From positions 1 through 35,937 of IMG/VR virus record IMGVR_UViG_3300042545_000320: a stretch of DNA of 35,937 bases; one strand, written 5' to 3'. The notes beneath the pieces were generated by a model, which was not told the origin of the DNA, ran no database searches, and was given only the letters and a program-made list of their open reading frames with translations. The stretch is from a virus. The position numbers and the translations under genes are program-made. Shown here piece by piece: positions 1-7,338 of the stretch. Numbering within the stretch: the first letter of the stretch is position 1; every line of letters begins with the position of its first letter.

Positions 1-762
1 GCCGCCAATACCAATTCCGGCTTTCTGAGAGACGTACTTAACAATCGCAGAAGAAGTCGCATTTATGGAATCCAGACTGTCATCTGTTTCGATAAGTACG
101 CACGAACTAAACTGGCGTTGAGGTGAGCGGACTCCTGCCATAATAGGAGTAGGCAGACTAATATCAAAAGTACTGATTGCATCATATAATTCCTTTACCC
201 ATTTAATTCTATCCGTCTTATAATTTTGAAAGAGTGTCATAGCAATCAACATGAATGCCATCTGAGGAGTTTCGTAGAACTTGTTTGTCACACGGTTACG
301 AATCAGATACTTGCCACGGAATTGTTCCATAGCAGCATAAGTCAGTAGGTTGTCGCGCTCATGGTCGATGTAACGATTGAGTTCGTCCCACTCACCACTT
401 GTATAAGATAATCCCAATTCTGGATCATAATATCCTTGAGTCATCACTTTAAGGTAATGTTCGTTCAACCAATCAGGCTCATACCGACCATAGACTTCTT
501 TGCGAAGATGGTAGTTGATTAGACGACCAGCGACATACTGATAGTTTGGATGTTCTTCATCAATCAGATCAGCAGCTGCTTTGATCAGAGTTTCTTGAAT
601 GTCAGTTGACTTGATGCCATTGTAGAACTGGATATGCGTTTTAATTTCAAGATCAGAAACAGAAACTCCAGTCAAACCTTCGCATGCATAATTTGTAACT
701 TTGTGGAATTTCTCGATATTCAATGGCTCTTTGGTACCATCACGTTTCGTCACTTGAATCAT
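1..762 (-). CDS. nrdA: Ribonucleotide reductase class I, large subunit (N-terminal part, cut by window edge)
   Basis: Catalyses reduction of ribonucleoside diphosphates to deoxyribonucleotides with a small NrdB-type subunit. The 254 codons visible begin MIQVTKRDGTKEPLNIEKFH, an ATP-cone regulatory domain over about residues 1-90. The start of the catalytic domain follows, including the SSCVLIE segment that holds the first conserved redox cysteine and a later AGIGIGG stretch. The reading frame is open to base 1, so the C-terminal two thirds lie outside. ATG at 762 is preceded by AGGAAAG at good spacing and overlaps the end of the upstream small gene by 23 bp. Its place next to thyX fits a nucleotide-supply cluster. 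The family call is firm; allosteric type and partner cannot be seen here. Confidence 0.93.
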   Translation of the reverse strand, partial: MIQVTKRDGTKEPLNIEKFHKVTNYACEGLTGVSVSDLEIKTHIQFYNGIKSTDIQETLIKAAADLIDEEHPNYQYVAGRLINYHLRKEVYGRYEPDWLNEHYLKVMTQGYYDPELGLSYTSGEWDELNRYIDHERDNLLTYAAMEQFRGKYLIRNRVTNKFYETPQMAFMLIAMTLFQNYKTDRIKWVKELYDAISTFDISLPTPIMAGVRSPQRQFSSCVLIETDDSLDSINATSSAIVKYVSQKAGIGIGG

Positions 763-907
763 GTTTGCTCTTTCCTAATTTAACTTTGCCATCATCATCG
801 ATAGTCCACACCAATTCTGTAGACTCGTCCCACCCCAGATCTTCCATAAGATCTGGGGGGAGCTCTATATATAATCCTTGTTCATCTTCCTGAACAGTTA
901 TTATCAT
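740..907 (-). CDS. Small AbrB/MazE-like DNA-binding-type protein, 55 aa
   Basis: A 55-codon frame starting MIITVQEDEQGLYIELPPDL and ending in a charged tail (SSDET). The pattern of a beta strand, then IELPPDLMEDLGWDEST, then a VWTIDDDGKVKL strand resembles the swapped-hairpin fold of AbrB/MazE/SpoVT proteins, in which an 'I-LP--L---LGW--G' segment is typical. No toxin partner is adjacent: upstream is a 69-aa hypothetical and downstream is nrdA, which it overlaps by 23 bp. Many phages carry such lone AbrB-like genes. Coding status rests on the tight overlap and the family-like pattern. A role in regulation is inference. Confidence 0.65.
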   Translation of the reverse strand: MIITVQEDEQGLYIELPPDLMEDLGWDESTELVWTIDDDGKVKLGKSKHDSSDET

Positions 908-916
908 TAATTTAAA

Positions 917-1126
917 TTATTGTGCTTGTAATTGTTCTTGCGCTTGTTGAATCAGCTTCTTTATAATCGCATCAACAACACGATGCGGAAGCTCTTGGAG
1001 TCCAGCAACAACTACGTTCAATTCATTGATATCCAGTGTCAATGTGACAATTGGTGCAGCTGCTGGTTGGGCTTGCGCTTCAACAGTTGGCGTTTCAGTT
1101 TCTACATTTTCTACATTATCAGTCAT
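917..1126 (-). CDS. Conserved small phage protein, 69 aa
   Basis: Starts with ATG at 1126 behind an AAGGAG ribosome site. The first about 25 residues are acidic and low in complexity (TDNVENVETETPTVEAQAQP). The rest (about residues 27-69) is a compact alpha/beta segment, VTLTLDINELNVVVAGLQEL followed by an amphipathic helix rich in Gln. The 'L-I-E-N-VL-GL-ELP' pattern is common in small proteins of T4-like phages, often beside structural genes. I do not know its function. It follows the 126-aa gene by 16 bp and shares its acidic TPTVEA-type linker, so the two may be made and used together. Confidence 0.7.
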   Translation of the reverse strand: MTDNVENVETETPTVEAQAQPAAAPIVTLTLDINELNVVVAGLQELPHRVVDAIIKKLIQQAQEQLQAQ

Positions 1127-1142
1127 TATATTTTCTCCTTAA

Positions 1143-1523
1143 TTATGGGGTATTTGCACTTGCTTCTTCTGCAGGTGCTTCTACTGTTGGTGTTTCTTCC
1201 ATCCATGGAAGAGTTGGGGTTATTACAGTTGGATTTTTACTAGCTTCGATTTGGCTGGCTACGCTTTGTTCGTAGGCTGCAACCTGTTCTTCGCCGAGGG
1301 CATCATGCACCCAACCAATCACTTGTTCTTGTGTCAAATCAGCGAATGGAGTAAATTCTGTGTCTTCATCAATCTGAATTCCTACAGAACCATACACATA
1401 ACCAGTATGAGTATCGTCGGTTCCTGTCAAATTCCAATGCACATTGAAGACTACGTTTGTTTCATTTTCATATTCTGGGTAAGCTTCAAGTTGAACAACT
1501 CCCCATGTATTTGTAATTGGCAT
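1143..1523 (-). CDS. Conserved phage protein, 126 aa (DUF7936-like)
   Basis: N-terminal about 100 residues contain NTWGVVQLEAYPEYENETNV, VFNVHWNLTGTDDTHTG, YGSVGIQ and FTPFADLTQEQVIGWVHDAL. The same order of motifs is seen in a widespread small protein of T4-like and other marine phages that I recall as DUF7936. The last 27 residues are a Pro/Glu/Ala-rich tail containing TPTVEAPAEEA, matching part of the neighbouring 69-aa protein. ATG at 1523 follows GAGAGGAA. A NATAAATA-type late promoter box lies 19 bp upstream, which suggests late expression and perhaps a virion-related role. Function is unknown. Confidence 0.75.
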   Translation of the reverse strand: MPITNTWGVVQLEAYPEYENETNVVFNVHWNLTGTDDTHTGYVYGSVGIQIDEDTEFTPFADLTQEQVIGWVHDALGEEQVAAYEQSVASQIEASKNPTVITPTLPWMEETPTVEAPAEEASANTP

Positions 1524-1541
1524 ATTAATTCCTCTCTATTA

Positions 1542-1549
1542 TATTTATT
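1542..1549 (-). promoter_or_regulatory. Candidate T4-type late promoter box (AATAAATA)
   Basis: On the minus strand the sequence reads AATAAATA, followed by ATAATAGAGAGGAATTAATATG. It matches the NATAAATA consensus of T4-like late promoters, where it acts as the -10 element for the late sigma factor with no -35 needed. Distance from box to the ATG at 1523 is 19 bp, shorter than the 25-29 bp seen at the other boxes in this window. Confidence 0.4.
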
Positions 1550-1550
1550 C

Positions 1551-2219
1551 TTATTCCATATCATCTAATGCTTTGATGACATCAGGGAAGTGGTGGCCGA
1601 TAATGTCCCAGCACAGTTCGGCAATGATACGGTGTTCTTTCTGAGTCGCCATGTCCATACGCAGCTGACAGTAGTGAACCCAACTACGAAGTGTGCCAGT
1701 CACAATCATCACAGACTCGGTATTACCTTCAGGAAGAACTACGCGAGCCTGTTCCTTGGCGATACCATTTTCGATAGCCCACTCATAAGCATCTAATGCA
1801 GCATCAGTAGCAGCTACCTGTCTCATCGCCCATTCTTCTTGCAGGCGATGGTCATCGACCTCTACTGAGTTCTGTCTGTTCTTGGCATCCTGGAGGCGTG
1901 CTTCCCGTACAACAAATCCCAGATCCTGGGTTGGATCGGCGTAACGCTGACTGTACTCTTGGAATGAGAAAGAACGATGCCGCAAAATCTGGCGGGCAAT
2001 ATCTCTTGTTGTTCGGATTTCCATTGATACATGTATCATCTCCAAAGGCGACCAATGCTTGTTCTTGATTAAATACTGAACCAGCTTGGATGCTGTTGCT
2101 GTGTTGTTCTGGTTAGACGGATTAGACACTCTTGCTGTCCAAGCCACCAATTCGTTTGCAGTAGTGCATCCTGTATACGCACTCGGCTTAGTGATGCCGA
2201 TCAAATTAACTTCACTCAT
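1551..2219 (-). CDS. thyX: Flavin-dependent thymidylate synthase ThyX
   Basis: Makes dTMP from dUMP using FAD, NAD(P)H and methylene-tetrahydrofolate. The 222-residue length is normal for the family. The signature RHR-x7-S is present as R80-H81-R82 through S90 (RHRSFSFQEYSQR), and the following NTESVMIVTGTLRSWVHYCQ segment matches the C-terminal substrate and flavin region. ATG at 2219 overlaps the stop of the upstream 50-aa gene (TAATG), indicating coupled translation. T4 itself uses the unrelated Td enzyme, whereas many marine T4-like phages carry ThyX. It sits with nrdA in a nucleotide-synthesis block. Confidence 0.95.
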   Translation of the reverse strand: MSEVNLIGITKPSAYTGCTTANELVAWTARVSNPSNQNNTATASKLVQYLIKNKHWSPLEMIHVSMEIRTTRDIARQILRHRSFSFQEYSQRYADPTQDLGFVVREARLQDAKNRQNSVEVDDHRLQEEWAMRQVAATDAALDAYEWAIENGIAKEQARVVLPEGNTESVMIVTGTLRSWVHYCQLRMDMATQKEHRIIAELCWDIIGHHFPDVIKALDDME

Positions 2220-2371
2220 TAATCATCCAATCTATATAATTTCACAAATTCTTTACGTAGGACTTCCGCTTCCTTTAGATTATCGCGCATACCTGTAAGA
2301 TCATGAATGCTTGTTGCATCAATTTTAGTAGCTAACAATCGAGATCTAGTATCAAGTTCTTCTTCACTCAT
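2219..2371 (-). CDS. Small hypothetical protein, 50 aa
   Basis: Reads MSEEELDTRSRLLATKIDAT and ends EFVKLYRLDD. It is highly charged and predicted to be helical throughout, with no recognisable domain. Support for it being real is positional: its ATG overlaps the stop of the 41-aa gene before it (ATGA), and its own stop overlaps the thyX start (TAATG), so the three form an unbroken translational relay. The function is unknown. Confidence 0.6.
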   Translation of the reverse strand: MSEEELDTRSRLLATKIDATSIHDLTGMRDNLKEAEVLRKEFVKLYRLDD

Positions 2372-2493
2372 TTTTTACCCTTTATATGTGCTTCACAATA
2401 TCTCTGACCATTCGTGGCTTTGTCGCCAAGAAGAGTGACCTTCCACACTTCTCCGCTTGCAGTTTTTATTTCATATTCATCAATCTTATGCAT
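2368..2493 (-). CDS. Small hypothetical protein, 41 aa
   Basis: Reads MHKIDEYEIKTASGEVWKVT and ends RYCEAHIKGKK. It looks like a small beta-rich domain with one cysteine near the C-terminus. The start overlaps the end of the Asp/Asn-hydroxylase-like gene by 8 bp and the stop overlaps the next start as ATGA, filling what would otherwise be an unexplained gap before thyX. I recognise no family. Confidence 0.5.
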   Translation of the reverse strand: MHKIDEYEIKTASGEVWKVTLLGDKATNGQRYCEAHIKGKK

Positions 2494-3193
2494 TGTTTCT
2501 GTAGATGTCAACTCTTCCAGTTTCTGTATTAGCAGTGTAGGCGATTGTTCTATTGGTGCGATACAAGTTAGTTACTGGATATTCGCCATATCCACCAGAA
2601 ACAATGCATTCCTGAAAATCATTGGGCAGCACATCGACGATCAGATATACTGTTCGAGTTAATCCGCGATTAATTTCAGTGTGAATATTGATATTATCGA
2701 ATTCATACACTCCACCAACAGGCAGCGCCCCTTGGAATCCATTAATTTCTACAACATCATCTGCATTGGTTTCAAGAGCAACAATATTCTTAGAAACAAG
2801 AGGAACCAAAAGACAATCGCCATCTCCGTGACGATCAACTTCCGATTGAGGATCTAATTGTGAATAATATGCTCTTACTGCAACTCCATTGTGGTGCGCC
2901 TCAATCTGTTCAACGAGAGGTTTCGCAAGCGCCCATAGCTCTGTGTCCATGTGAAACTTGTCAACAAAAGGATCAACATCTTGGCTGTGTTTCCAATCGA
3001 AATTAGGATCAACAAACCATTTAAAGATAATTGACTTGGTAGCGCCCAAGCCCCAAGCAGGGTCTTCCTGTCGTCTGGTGTCTAGAGCCCAAATAGGATC
3101 CTCATCAGGCGGCATGTTGGCAACGATATCAGAAACATCATAATCGAAAAGATGAACCTTTAAAGTATCATCGGTGAAATTACGCATCTTCAT
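2486..3193 (-). CDS. Aspartyl/asparaginyl beta-hydroxylase-like 2OG-Fe(II) oxygenase
   Basis: A 235-aa protein with a double-stranded beta-helix (cupin) pattern. Metal ligands appear as H122-x-D124 (EVDRHGDGD) and H171 in FDNINIHTEINRG. R180 follows at the position used to bind 2-oxoglutarate, before a final TVYLIVDVL strand. The phrase 'EFDN...H...N.G...R..LIVD' is characteristic of aspartyl/asparaginyl beta-hydroxylases, which hydroxylate side chains of proteins. Substrate is unknown; a phage or host protein is likely, free nucleotides less so. The first ATG (3193) is preferred because AAGGAG lies 10 nt upstream; the second ATG is 6 bp further. It overlaps the 91-aa gene by 14 bp. Confidence 0.75.
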   Translation of the reverse strand: MKMRNFTDDTLKVHLFDYDVSDIVANMPPDEDPIWALDTRRQEDPAWGLGATKSIIFKWFVDPNFDWKHSQDVDPFVDKFHMDTELWALAKPLVEQIEAHHNGVAVRAYYSQLDPQSEVDRHGDGDCLLVPLVSKNIVALETNADDVVEINGFQGALPVGGVYEFDNINIHTEINRGLTRTVYLIVDVLPNDFQECIVSGGYGEYPVTNLYRTNRTIAYTANTETGRVDIYRNNA

Positions 3194-3455
3194 TGAAAGA
3201 AAACTCCTTGACTGTTTGAAACTGTGCTTTGCTCACGAATCCAATATCAATCAAATGATCCACACGACTTGATGCATCAGCATAATCAACATATACTCCA
3301 TCATCGAACCACCACCAGCGATCGAGACCTAGCGGCCACCTCGGCTGACGACGATACTCAACCAACCACTTACCGTCTGTGCGATGGATACGCAACTTAG
3401 TAATTTTGATATGGTCAAATTCTACACCATATTCGTTTGCGACAAGATCGCTCAT
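3180..3455 (-). CDS. Conserved hypothetical phage protein, 91 aa
   Basis: I chose ATG at 3455 (MSDLVANEYG) rather than the upstream ATG at 3467, because GGAGG sits six bases before it and it overlaps the primase stop as ATGA. The protein has a striking aromatic core, YRRQPRWPLGLDRWWWFDDG, followed by VYVDYADASSRVDHLIDIGF. This Trp-rich pattern recurs in small proteins of T4-like phages, but I know no function. Translation is likely coupled to primase. Confidence 0.7.
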   Translation of the reverse strand: MSDLVANEYGVEFDHIKITKLRIHRTDGKWLVEYRRQPRWPLGLDRWWWFDDGVYVDYADASSRVDHLIDIGFVSKAQFQTVKEFSFNEDA

Positions 3456-4468
3456 GTTTTCCTCCATGCGGCGAGTTTTAGCGTCGCCTCTAATTCTTTA
3501 TAGCTGCATTTATTTATTAAGTCAAGCAATTTATTCGTCGTCATACCAGATAAAATCATGTCGTTGATGTCTTTTTCTACAACATCATCTGGCCAGATAC
3601 AAACTGTGTAGCCCTGATCAATTGTTTTCTGTATTCGTTTAACAATATCCTTGTTGCGAGGCTCGTTGTCAAATATAACTACAGTCTTTTCTGTATCCAA
3701 CCAATCCTGATTAACATCTGCTCCAGCCATAGCTAAACAGTTAGGCAGAAACATACTATCGATTGGACCCTCGACCATGTATACGGTCTTATTGAAGTCA
3801 ACCTGATCAAGACCAAAGACTTTGCTGTGGTCGCCGCGAATCATAATCGAATAGTAACGGATTTTAGAATTAGGATCAAACGAACGACCCTGATATCCAA
3901 ACATCTTACCGTCTGCATCAAAGAACGGCATAACCAATCTTGGCTCGTCGCCCTTGGTCAAATCAAACTTATCAGGAATCATTGTATTTGTCCAAGCACA
4001 AAACTTAGGAACATAATACAGCCTGAAATGCTGTTGAGAGGGGATGCCTCGCTTTAGAACATAATCTCTAGCAGGATGACCAACTGGCAGCTGCGAGATT
4101 TTCTTGACCTTCTTTAAAGGTGCGTTAGGATCCCCAGGATTTAAATACTCATGCTTGAGCGGTTTCGCTTCGATAGGAGCATTGGCTCTCATCTCAGCAA
4201 ACAATTCTAAGTCATATTCTTTTTTAAGAGTTGGGTCTATGTCTTTCAGCAGACTAGAGACAGATCGAGTGCACCCACAGTTGTGACACTTCATTAGAAT
4301 CTTATTCTTCTGTTGGAAGAAGTATGCTCTTTTCTTATACAGATTCTTTTTAGAGTCGCCACATACAGGACAACGACTGTTGGCTAGGTAAGGGTTAGTC
4401 GACTTGACCGTAAACATTGGTATTCTGGCAGACAACATCCCCAGATACTTCGCATCAATCCAATACAT
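3452..4468 (-). CDS. 61: DNA primase, T4 gp61-like
   Basis: Synthesises RNA primers for lagging-strand replication together with helicase gp41. The 338-aa protein opens with a zinc ribbon (C33-x2-C36 and C61-x2-C64: CPVCGDSKKN and CHNCG). A TOPRIM-type catalytic domain follows, with YMVEGPIDSMFLPN holding the conserved Glu and VVIFDNEPRNKD holding the acidic metal-binding pair. The length matches gp61. A strong promoter lies just upstream (4498-4525), giving it a transcript start separate from the structural genes before it. The stop overlaps the 91-aa gene. Confidence 0.92.
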   Translation of the reverse strand: MYWIDAKYLGMLSARIPMFTVKSTNPYLANSRCPVCGDSKKNLYKKRAYFFQQKNKILMKCHNCGCTRSVSSLLKDIDPTLKKEYDLELFAEMRANAPIEAKPLKHEYLNPGDPNAPLKKVKKISQLPVGHPARDYVLKRGIPSQQHFRLYYVPKFCAWTNTMIPDKFDLTKGDEPRLVMPFFDADGKMFGYQGRSFDPNSKIRYYSIMIRGDHSKVFGLDQVDFNKTVYMVEGPIDSMFLPNCLAMAGADVNQDWLDTEKTVVIFDNEPRNKDIVKRIQKTIDQGYTVCIWPDDVVEKDINDMILSGMTTNKLLDLINKCSYKELEATLKLAAWRKT

Positions 4469-4497
4469 AATATTCCAATCATCAAAGGCTACATCCC

Positions 4498-4525
4498 ATT
4501 ATACCCTAAATCGAAATAAAAGCAA
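4498..4525 (-). promoter_or_regulatory. Promoter for primase transcription unit (TTGCTT-N16-TATAAT)
   Basis: Minus strand shows TTGCTT (4520-4525), a 16-bp spacer and a perfect TATAAT (4498-4503), preceded by TAGGG. The same TTCTTGCT...TAGGGTATA layout occurs upstream of gp43 (26552-26580), so it is probably a phage-specific early or middle promoter class. The TTGCTT element resembles the T4 MotA box but lies 1-2 bp too far upstream for the T4 spacing. Confidence 0.75.
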
Positions 4526-4539
4526 GAAGTATTTTATGG

Positions 4540-4893
4540 CTAGAAGAGTTTTATTCCTAAAACCTTGGACAATATATATCCAGCTACTGTGGCCATACCA
4601 ACAACAATCCAACGCCATTTGTTGAGATCATTTAGTTTGTCGCTTATCTTGGTAAGAAGTTGGTTCTGAGCCTCGATCTTCTTTTCTAAATCAACCTTTA
4701 GAGTATTAATATCCTCTTTGAGCTCAGTCCTAAAGTCTTCCATACGATCATAAATCTTTCCGGTATTATGATTGCTTTCCTCTCTGTGCTTTTCCATTGC
4801 AGTGTTCATTCTGTCAAGCGATGTGTTCGCTCTTAGCATGTCATTTTCAAGCAAAGAAATTCTTGTGGATACAGACGGATTCTTTTCAACCAT
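4540..4893 (-). CDS. Coiled-coil protein with C-terminal membrane anchor
   Basis: A 117-aa protein whose residues about 10-90 form an almost continuous heptad-patterned helix rich in Glu, Lys and Leu (RISLLENDML, LDRMNTAMEK, DLEKKIEAQNQLLTKISDKL). A single hydrophobic segment follows at about 94-113 (WIVVGMATVAGYILSKVLGI). This topology recalls hemolysin XhlA-type phage proteins and other tail-anchored lysis or exclusion proteins. It starts 2 bp after the preceding stop. No catalytic motif is visible. Membrane location is well supported; role is not. Confidence 0.75.
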   Translation of the reverse strand: MVEKNPSVSTRISLLENDMLRANTSLDRMNTAMEKHREESNHNTGKIYDRMEDFRTELKEDINTLKVDLEKKIEAQNQLLTKISDKLNDLNKWRWIVVGMATVAGYILSKVLGIKLF

Positions 4894-4894
4894 T

Positions 4895-5623
4895 TTATTT
4901 GTCTTTCTGCTTATTGAGAACTTGGTTGCCGATATCGATCAGGCGACCTTTAGTGCTCTTTGCGAATCCTGTTGGGTTCTCAGCAGTTTTTGAGTTTGAT
5001 GCAATAAGTTCTTTCTGGTTCTTGACAGTGTCTTCCTTGACATCATCAGCAGAAACCTTATACAGAGGATGCTTCATAGCCTTTACGTCGGCATCATCCT
5101 TTGACTTATGTTTAGAAACAACTTCGGTTCCTTTCTTCACAACCCAATTTTCTTTGGTCATGAAGTTTTGTGGACCAACGCCAGAATCTGAAGCCTTGAT
5201 CTTTGTGTTTTTCTTGTGGAAATTTGCAAAGGATTCCATATTTACTGCTCCAGTTATTTTACGTGGGTTTTGTGGTCCGACTCTGTTGGATACTCCGGAA
5301 CTCGGAGCCTTCACAGCAGGAGTTTCTGAATGAGGTCCAAGCACCGAGGCTCTTCTATCTAGGGTATGTTTTTGGACTGTTTGTGTTCTGACCAAATCTG
5401 CATTTTTTCTTTGTTTCACATCAGCAGACATTTTGGATTTTTCTCTTTGTTGCTGGGTGTCTGGGTCATTCTGTTCGCCCATAGCAGCGGCAACATATTT
5501 CTTCTGCATCTTTTTAGAAACAGGAACAGTGTTCTTGTCGTCACCAGCGCCAGCTACGCCAGCTACGCCTGTGCCGACACCAGCAGCGCCACCATCTTCA
5601 GCGAATTGTTTGAACGACTTCAT
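4895..5623 (-). CDS. Putative internal head protein with capsid-targeting-like N-terminus
   Basis: A 242-aa, lysine- and alanine-rich, low-complexity protein. It begins MKSFKQFAEDGGAAG, which closely parallels the T4 internal-protein capsid-targeting sequence MKTYQEFIAEA, with FAE as the candidate cut site for the prohead protease (T4 consensus (L/I)xE). After a Gly/Ala linker the body contains KKMQKKYVAAAM, WVVKKGTEVVSKHKSKDD and MKHPLYKVSADDVKE, with no known enzyme motif. It starts as ATGA over the stop of the preceding gene. A packaged or scaffold-associated role is inference from the N-terminus and from similar N-termini on other proteins of this window. Confidence 0.6.
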   Translation of the reverse strand: MKSFKQFAEDGGAAGVGTGVAGVAGAGDDKNTVPVSKKMQKKYVAAAMGEQNDPDTQQQREKSKMSADVKQRKNADLVRTQTVQKHTLDRRASVLGPHSETPAVKAPSSGVSNRVGPQNPRKITGAVNMESFANFHKKNTKIKASDSGVGPQNFMTKENWVVKKGTEVVSKHKSKDDADVKAMKHPLYKVSADDVKEDTVKNQKELIASNSKTAENPTGFAKSTKGRLIDIGNQVLNKQKDK

Positions 5624-6012
5624 ATCTTCTTTAATACCTTTATTATGTTTTCGTCGCTATTGATATCAGAACAATCTATTTTTTTGTTCGTGATACCAAT
5701 ATTAATAACTGTATTTGGCAAATAGCCAAGAAAATCTAAGAACGGTTTCAAATATTCGTAGTGTTCAGTCATTCTAAAGAATAACATTCTGGTAGCAGGA
5801 ACAACTCCGAATACATTATAAAGAACAATGATATGATTTAATATCAATCGTTCTTTTAATTCGCCACTCTCTTGGTACTTGTTGAATAAACGCTTGAGAT
5901 ACTTGAATCTTTTTAAATCAGAAAAAAATTCCTCTGTGTCGAAACACTCGGGATTATCATAGTGTCTAGCAGCATACAGAACAAAATTGGTTTCATCAAG
6001 GCTATCGTTCAT
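5620..6012 (-). CDS. Conserved T4-like phage protein, 130 aa
   Basis: Contains NFVLYAARHYDNPECFDTEE, DLKRFKYLKRLFNKYQESG, LKERLILNHIIVLYNVFG and ATRMLFFRM. This order of motifs is typical of a widely conserved T4-like phage family (I recall it as DUF7207). I chose ATG at 6012 (MNDSLDETN) over the more upstream ATG at 6051: relatives begin just before NF-LYAA, and this start lies 1 bp after the previous stop, although no strong ribosome site is visible. All-helical, no catalytic motif; it lies among structural genes. Function is unknown. Confidence 0.78.
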   Translation of the reverse strand: MNDSLDETNFVLYAARHYDNPECFDTEEFFSDLKRFKYLKRLFNKYQESGELKERLILNHIIVLYNVFGVVPATRMLFFRMTEHYEYLKPFLDFLGYLPNTVINIGITNKKIDCSDINSDENIIKVLKKI

Positions 6013-6013
6013 A

Positions 6014-6481
6014 TCAATTACCGATTTTTCGGTATACTCCATCATAGGCAACCCAAGTATATACCTCTCCGATAGAGGTCAGACTTGTAGTATTACCAAC
6101 AGAACCGCCTGTAGCAGCTTCAATTGTTGTAACAGATGTGTTGCTTGTTGTTACAATTACGCTGTATGGTCCAGGAGCAATACATTTGATTGTGAAGATC
6201 TTATTGTTTGCACCTGCTGGCAAAGTGACAGTAATGTCTTCACCAGCAGTGTTTGGGTTGCAAAGAATAATATCAGTCGAAAGATTGGCAACGAATGTAT
6301 CGTTGGCAACAAAAGTTACTGCTCTTGTACTGGTTACTTTATTGGCAACGTAGCTGTAGATTGTGTTGGCTACGACGACGTATGTATTACCATCCGCCCT
6401 CTCGATCGCAAACAAGTCAGTATCAGCGACACTAGCAGTGTTTGACGTCTTGTAGATATCGCTGTACTTTTTACCTGCCAT
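6014..6481 (-). CDS. Putative virion (tail/fibre-type) structural protein, 155 aa
   Basis: The N-terminus (MAGKKYSDIYKTSNTASVAD, then TDLFAIERADGNTYVV) matches the start of many T4-like phage structural and fibre-like proteins. A beta-rich, Thr/Val-rich body follows (ITVTLPAGANNKIFTIKCIA, VTTIEAATGG), ending YTWVAYDGVYRKIGN. The ITVTLPA...K segment is common in fibre tips of marine phages. It lies 23 bp after the 272-aa structural gene and just before the conserved 130-aa protein. A structural role is likely; its exact place in the particle cannot be told. Confidence 0.7.
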   Translation of the reverse strand: MAGKKYSDIYKTSNTASVADTDLFAIERADGNTYVVVANTIYSYVANKVTSTRAVTFVANDTFVANLSTDIILCNPNTAGEDITVTLPAGANNKIFTIKCIAPGPYSVIVTTSNTSVTTIEAATGGSVGNTTSLTSIGEVYTWVAYDGVYRKIGN

Positions 6482-6504
6482 TTAATCAATTCCCTCTATA
6501 ACTA

Positions 6505-7323
6505 TCAGGCGTCAGGGAATACTGTATCTTCAGCGTCCGCACCAGCATTGTTCATCGAGCGAACAACAGCAATATTTTCATACTGAACGCGACCAGAACG
6601 ACCACCGACAGTGATGCCAGCAAGAGTTCCGCCTGTAGAAGCAACAGCATTCGCGCCGAACGTAGCACCCGAACCACCTGAAGCTCCACCAGTCGAGTTA
6701 GCAATAGTAACAACCAACTGGTTATTTGCGGTCGTGTTAGCAACTGTTCCTGAGTTCGTGACTGTGAAAGTCAGAGAACCACCAGTAGCATTGGTCGAGA
6801 CTGTTGCTGTAGCATTGACGATCGCATTTGCAACTGTAACAACGTCGGTGTTGCTATAGCCTGTCGCAGTTCCTGTGTAGGTGATCACAGTGACATGCTT
6901 TTCGCGATTGAAACCTGCAACAACGACAGAAGCATTAACGTAGCCTGAACCCAGACCACTACCGTTGATGCCAACGGAAACAAGATTTCCTGTAGCATTT
7001 GCGGTCAGAGTTGCTGTAGCATTAGCCGAACCATTCGAAACAGTGATAGTGTCACCTGTCTTGAACCCTGTTCCGCCTGTTGCAGTCATTGCAGTGATCG
7101 GACCAGTGCCAGTACGAACGATATTCCAACCTGGAGTCACGCCCTTAGCTTTGACTGTTGCTTCTGTTTGGTCAACGCCAAAAAGACCAGCAACCTGCTT
7201 GTCGACAACTGCATTTGGTGTATTATTACTGAAGATCGTATTGCCACGATATTCAGTGCCAGCAATAACGCTTGTTTGTCTTGGTGCATTATTAGCTTGG
7301 TCTAGTTTTCCCCATAGAGCCAT
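6505..7323 (-). CDS. Virion structural protein of the marine T4-like type, 272 aa
   Basis: Opens MALWGKLDQANNAPRQTSVI and closes with GRSGRVQYENIAVVRSMNNA followed by an acidic tail ending VFPDA. Both ends are hallmarks of a structural protein common to cyanophages and other marine T4-like phages. Between them are TGF-x-TGDTITVSNGSANATATL and two further related Gly/Ala/Thr-rich beta segments, probably repeated beta-sandwich units that decorate the particle. The Ala/Gly/Thr content is far above the window average. An AATAAATA late-promoter box lies 26 bp before the ATG, in line with late expression. Confidence 0.8.
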   Translation of the reverse strand: MALWGKLDQANNAPRQTSVIAGTEYRGNTIFSNNTPNAVVDKQVAGLFGVDQTEATVKAKGVTPGWNIVRTGTGPITAMTATGGTGFKTGDTITVSNGSANATATLTANATGNLVSVGINGSGLGSGYVNASVVVAGFNREKHVTVITYTGTATGYSNTDVVTVANAIVNATATVSTNATGGSLTFTVTNSGTVANTTANNQLVVTIANSTGGASGGSGATFGANAVASTGGTLAGITVGGRSGRVQYENIAVVRSMNNAGADAEDTVFPDA

Positions 7324-7338
7324 TTCTAGTTTCTCCTG

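Noticed and set aside
740-907. Toxin-antitoxin system around the AbrB-like small protein
   Set aside because: No toxin-like partner is adjacent; neighbours are nrdA and a conserved small phage protein, so a lone regulator is the simpler reading.
932-1243. Plus-strand open frames over 60 codons throughout 1-27 kb and 30-36 kb
   Set aside because: They lie opposite well-supported minus-strand genes, lack family-like motifs and ribosome sites, and have compositions typical of antisense shadow frames.
3511-3518. AATAAATA late-promoter-like octamer inside the primase gene
   Set aside because: It is within coding sequence and 56 bp from the next start, outside the 25-29 bp spacing of the credible boxes; likely chance in AT-rich DNA. 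The same holds for a copy near 34074 inside gp62.
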